Of a DNA stretch of 64,000 bases, positions 61,311-64,000 are shown in pieces (the first letter of the stretch is position 1; every line of letters begins with the position of its first letter). The stretch comes from Spirochaetota bacterium (lineage in GTDB: Bacteria > Spirochaetota > Brachyspiria > Brachyspirales > JACRPF01): NCBI GenBank assembly GCA_038043445.1, contig JBBTBY010000047.1, forward strand, positions 1-64,000, given 5' to 3'. The notes under the pieces were generated by a model. That model was given only the letters and a program-made list of their open reading frames with translations. It had not been told where the DNA came from and ran no database searches. A program made the position numbers and the translations under genes.

Positions 61311-62177
61311 ATGGAACGGTACATAGAAAAGGCGAAGACGCTCGTCGAGGCGCTCCCGTACATACGCCTGTTCAACGGCAAGACCATCGTCATAAAATAC
61401 GGCGGCTCGGCCATGGTCGAGGACGCGCTCAGAAGTCACGTGCTCGAGGATATCGTCCTCATGCGGCTTGTCGGCATCAATCCTGTCGTGGTCCACGGCG
61501 GGGGAAAGCATATCACCGAGCTTTCAAAGCGATTGGGCATCGAAAGCAAATTCGTGAACGGCCTGCGCGTGACCGACAGCGAAACGATGATGATAACGCA
61601 GATGGTGCTCGCCGGCCTCATCAACAAGGACATTGTTGCGGACATAGCCCTTCTCGGCGGCAAGGCCTGCGGCATTTCCGGCAAGGACGGCGGGCTTATC
61701 ATGGCGACGAAAAAATCCGACACGAGCGGCACCGATTACGGCTTCGTCGGTGATATAGAGCAGGTGAACCCCGAGCTTCTGCGCATTCTCGAGGAGAATT
61801 CGTATATCCCCGTCGTATCGCCGGTCGGCACGGACGATCAGGGCGATTCGCTCAATATCAATGCCGACGTAGCGGCGGCACGCATCGCCGAGGAATTGAA
61901 AGCGGAAAAGATAATCTATCTCACCGATGTCGACGGCATACTCCGCAATAAAAAAGACCCCTCGACGCTCATACCCGTCGTAAGCGCATCCGGGATAGAG
62001 ACGTTGAAACGCGAGGGCATCATCGAATCCGGTATGATACCGAAGGTGGACGCCTGCGTGCGTGCATTGAACCGCGGCGTGGGGAAAGTGCATATCATCA
62101 ACGGTACCGTGCCGCATGCGCTTATCCTCGAGGTGTTCACCGACAGCGGTATCGGGACCGAGATAACCCAGGGCTGA
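61311..62177 (+). CDS. argB: Acetylglutamate kinase
   Basis: Second step of arginine synthesis, phosphorylating N-acetylglutamate with ATP. The 288-residue protein shows the family motifs TIVIKYGGSAM, VVVHGGGKHITELSKRLGI, the acetylglutamate-binding segment LNINADVAAARIAEELKAEK, and LTDVDGILRNKKDPSTLIP. The ATG at 61311 lies 5 nt after the rodZ stop, so it is probably translated from the same mRNA. Other arg genes are not in the window. Confidence 0.97.
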   Translation: MERYIEKAKTLVEALPYIRLFNGKTIVIKYGGSAMVEDALRSHVLEDIVLMRLVGINPVVVHGGGKHITELSKRLGIESKFVNGLRVTDSETMMITQMVLAGLINKDIVADIALLGGKACGISGKDGGLIMATKKSDTSGTDYGFVGDIEQVNPELLRILEENSYIPVVSPVGTDDQGDSLNINADVAAARIAEELKAEKIIYLTDVDGILRNKKDPSTLIPVVSASGIETLKREGIIESGMIPKVDACVRALNRGVGKVHIINGTVPHALILEVFTDSGIGTEITQG

Positions 62178-62213
62178 CATTGACAGCGTGAAACGTACGA
62201 ACGGGAGAGCCAT

Positions 62214-63083
62214 ATGGAAATAAAAAAAATTCCCTACGAAGGGATAGACAACTGCTACGAATGCATCGCCGACGGGAAGCGTCTCGTCATAACTGCCGCG
62301 TTCGGTCCGCGCATACTCCATGCGAGCGTCGGGAAAAGCGGGAACCTGCTCTACATCGATACGAAGCGCGAACTGGGACTCGGCGACTGGAAGATATACG
62401 GCGGGCACCGGCTCTGGACGAGCCCGGAGGCGAACGATTCCTACAGCCCGGATAATTTCCCCTGCACGGTACGCGTCGAGAACGGCGAATGCGCAGTGAC
62501 GTTCCTTGATGAAAAGACCGACCTTGAAAAAAGCATCATCATCGGCTATGAAGAAGGCCGCTTCCGCATAACACATCGCTTCATCAACCGCGGTATTTTT
62601 CTCTATCCGGCGGCGCTCTGGGCGCTTACCTGCGTGAAGCCCGCCGGCACCGTGTTCATCCCCTGGGGCTCGCGCTCGAAGGAATGGGAGACAAAAAAGA
62701 TCATCTACTGGAAAAAATGGGGCGGTGTTCACTCATCGACGCTTAGAAGTCCGCAATATGTCGAAGGCGATGACCTCTTCCTCGTGAAGCCTACCGGCGA
62801 AGAGGGAAAGATCGGCACCGCGGGGCATGAAGGCTTCATCGGCATATCGACGCCTCAGGCTACGTTCATGAAGTCATTCACACGCCAGCACGGTGCGGTG
62901 TATCCGGACGATAATTGCGCCATCGAATGCTATACCTGCGATAAATTCATCGAGCTTGAAACACTTTCGCCGGAGTATATGCTCGAGCCCAACGTCACGT
63001 ATGAGCACACGGAAGAATGGCTGCTTATCGACAGTGCGGTCGATCCGAACGACGGCGCGGCGGTACGGCGACTTCTCTCATAG
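62214..63083 (+). CDS. DUF4380-like protein
   Basis: A 289-residue cytoplasmic protein. The segment KIYGGHRLWTSPEANDSYSP is the best marker of DUF4380, a family thought to resemble galactose mutarotase-like beta-sandwiches; the rest is beta-rich (RILHASVGKSGNLLYID, FRITHRFINRGIF, FIELETLSPEYML). Function is unknown; a carbohydrate role would fit. The ATG at 62214 has GGAGAG about 9 nt upstream. It lies 36 nt after argB and just before the convergent tRNA gene. Confidence 0.8.
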   Translation: MEIKKIPYEGIDNCYECIADGKRLVITAAFGPRILHASVGKSGNLLYIDTKRELGLGDWKIYGGHRLWTSPEANDSYSPDNFPCTVRVENGECAVTFLDEKTDLEKSIIIGYEEGRFRITHRFINRGIFLYPAALWALTCVKPAGTVFIPWGSRSKEWETKKIIYWKKWGGVHSSTLRSPQYVEGDDLFLVKPTGEEGKIGTAGHEGFIGISTPQATFMKSFTRQHGAVYPDDNCAIECYTCDKFIELETLSPEYMLEPNVTYEHTEEWLLIDSAVDPNDGAAVRRLLS

Positions 63084-63086
63084 CAT

Positions 63087-63169
63087 CGGAGAGTGAGGGA
63101 CTCGAACCCCCAAGCGATTGCTCGCGGCGGTTTTCAAGACCGCTACCTTACCAATTAGGCTAACTCTCC
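63087..63169 (-). tRNA. tRNA-Ser (UGA)
   Basis: On the minus strand the 83-nt sequence starts GGAGAGT and ends ACTCTCC plus discriminator G, giving a perfect 7-bp acceptor stem. The anticodon stem-loop GCGGT-CTTGAAA-ACCGC carries TGA. A long variable arm (class II) and the T-loop GGTTCGAGTCC are present. No CCA is encoded. Confidence 0.95.
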
Positions 63170-63223
63170 CGGGCAGGCGGGATTATATCATCCGCCGGAT
63201 ACGATTGCAATTCCGCCGGGCTG

Positions 63224-64000
63224 TCAGCGATTGCGCCGGTCGTCGGACGGGAAAAGGAGCAGATTGGGATTATCCTTGATGCGTTCGGTGAACTCACGAA
63301 GGTTCTTCGACGATATCTTCAGGTCCTCGTATATCTTGTCGTCCTTAAGGAGCCGCCCGATGCCGGTCTTGCCGTCATCGAGCTGCTTGGCAATGCGATT
63401 GATCGATATGACCATGGACGTCGCATTGCTGAGCGCAATATCCATATTCCGTATGGCCCCGGTGCTCCGCGCTATCGCCTCATTGATGGAGTCCTTGTTC
63501 GAGACGACCACGTCCCCCATGATGCGGATGTCCGCGCTGAAGAGCGATAATTCCTTGGACATCACGATGACGCTCTTTTTGCTCTCGTGGATTATCTCGC
63601 TTAAGTCGACGAACATCGAGAGTGTGCCTTTGAGAAAGCCCACGAATTCCTCTTTGGAGAATTCCTTGGTGATATCGCTTAACGAGCTGATGGCGCCTTC
63701 GAGCGAGAGGGGATCGTTCCCGCGGACGACGTCGCCATGCTTGAGCTTATCCCCCGGTACGCCGACGGGCGGGATGACGAGGATATATTTTTCACCGAGC
63801 CCCATGCCGACGGTGTAGATGGCGAACTTGCAGTTCTGGTACAGCGGTATCTTCGTGTCCTCGATGATAGTGGTGACGCGCACCATATCGTTCGTAGTTA
63901 TCTCCACCTTGTCCACGTAGCCGATGGCGAACCCGCCGCGATACTGCACTTTCGCGCCGGCGCGCAGATCGCCGAGGAAACTGAAATCGATCGCTACCGT
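63224..64000 (-). CDS. MlaD/MCE-domain protein (5' end beyond the window)
   Basis: The gene enters at 64000 and ends at 63224, giving 258 residues without its N-terminus. The first part is an MCE domain (FLGDLRAGAKVQYRGGFAIG, YVDKVEITTNDMVRVTTIIE, GMGLGEKYILVIPP), the lipid-binding ring module of MlaD-type transporters. A helical coiled-coil tail follows (ISSLSDITKEFSKEEFVGFL onward), as in long MCE proteins. It would anchor in the inner membrane and carry lipids across the periplasm. A GTG at 63949 is not the real start, because the MCE fold continues upstream of it. Confidence 0.85.
   Translation of the reverse strand, partial: TVAIDFSFLGDLRAGAKVQYRGGFAIGYVDKVEITTNDMVRVTTIIEDTKIPLYQNCKFAIYTVGMGLGEKYILVIPPVGVPGDKLKHGDVVRGNDPLSLEGAISSLSDITKEFSKEEFVGFLKGTLSMFVDLSEIIHESKKSVIVMSKELSLFSADIRIMGDVVVSNKDSINEAIARSTGAIRNMDIALSNATSMVISINRIAKQLDDGKTGIGRLLKDDKIYEDLKISSKNLREFTERIKDNPNLLLFPSDDRRNR

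Noticed and set aside
61524-62732. 402-codon open frame on the minus strand across argB and the DUF4380 gene
   Set aside because: Both sense genes are well supported and the antisense product has no recognisable motif.

Overview
The window reads as a free-living, chemotactic Gram-negative bacterium, most likely an uncultured member of the Spirochaetota. The pointers are a eukaryote-type hexokinase, a CheX phosphatase, a ComFB protein, LolA/RodZ/MlaD-type envelope genes, many lipoproteins and a ZIP transporter carrying a cyclic-nucleotide domain. The phylum is inferred from gene families, not from a marker alignment. Most of the DNA is moderately GC-rich; the stretch around 4100-5900 is clearly AT-rich. 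Vegetative promoters are easy to recognise: TTGAC(A/G)-like, usually a 16-bp spacer, then TATACT or TATAAT.

Layout. 0.1-4.0 kb: obg, a small membrane ORF, a lipoprotein, an MltD-like lytic transglycosylase and a ferredoxin. 4.0-6.0 kb: an AT-rich islet bounded by inverted copies of a palindromic repeat, with an SH3-like lipoprotein and a broken M23 peptidase. 6.0-10.6 kb (minus strand): one tightly overlapping operon purM-pyrR-thrC-cheX-aroB. 10.6-14.9 kb: a serine hydrolase, a DnaQ-type exonuclease, a small phage-like protein, hisB and an AraC regulator.

15-39.7 kb is a polysaccharide and sugar region. It holds three clan GH-A-like secreted glycoside hydrolases with carbohydrate-binding modules, a toroid-like protein, a LamG-like protein, a porin, a beta-helix hydrolase-like protein, a UroD-like protein, a sugar-phosphate isomerase and a Gfo/Idh/MocA dehydrogenase. 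It also holds an orphan ABC substrate-binding protein next to a chemoreceptor. AraC-type regulators with different sensor modules (PocR-like, solute-binding-protein-like, plain) sit beside these genes. A second set at 50.4-58.5 kb has another beta-helix protein, a 1308-residue secreted multidomain enzyme and a LacI-sensor/AraC regulator.

40.3-42.5 kb is a self-contained sigma-54 module: a PAS-AAA-Fis enhancer-binding protein, two operator-like repeats, a canonical -24/-12 promoter, and a three-gene glutaredoxin, 4Fe-4S protein and DUF6132 operon. 42.4-50.4 kb carries an acetyl xylan esterase, the ZIP-cNMP transporter, hexokinase, ilvC, comFB and pyrK. 58.5-64 kb carries a membrane protein, lolA, rodZ, argB, a DUF4380 protein, tRNA-Ser(UGA) and the 3' part of an MlaD-like gene that runs off the window.

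Together the accessory genes describe a polysaccharide scavenger. Secreted hydrolases and a porin release and admit sugars. Regulators with several kinds of sensor switch the loci. Cytoplasmic oxidoreductase, isomerase and hexokinase activities feed central metabolism, and an SBP-chemoreceptor pair may steer movement. No CRISPR array, rRNA, transposase gene or complete prophage was seen.
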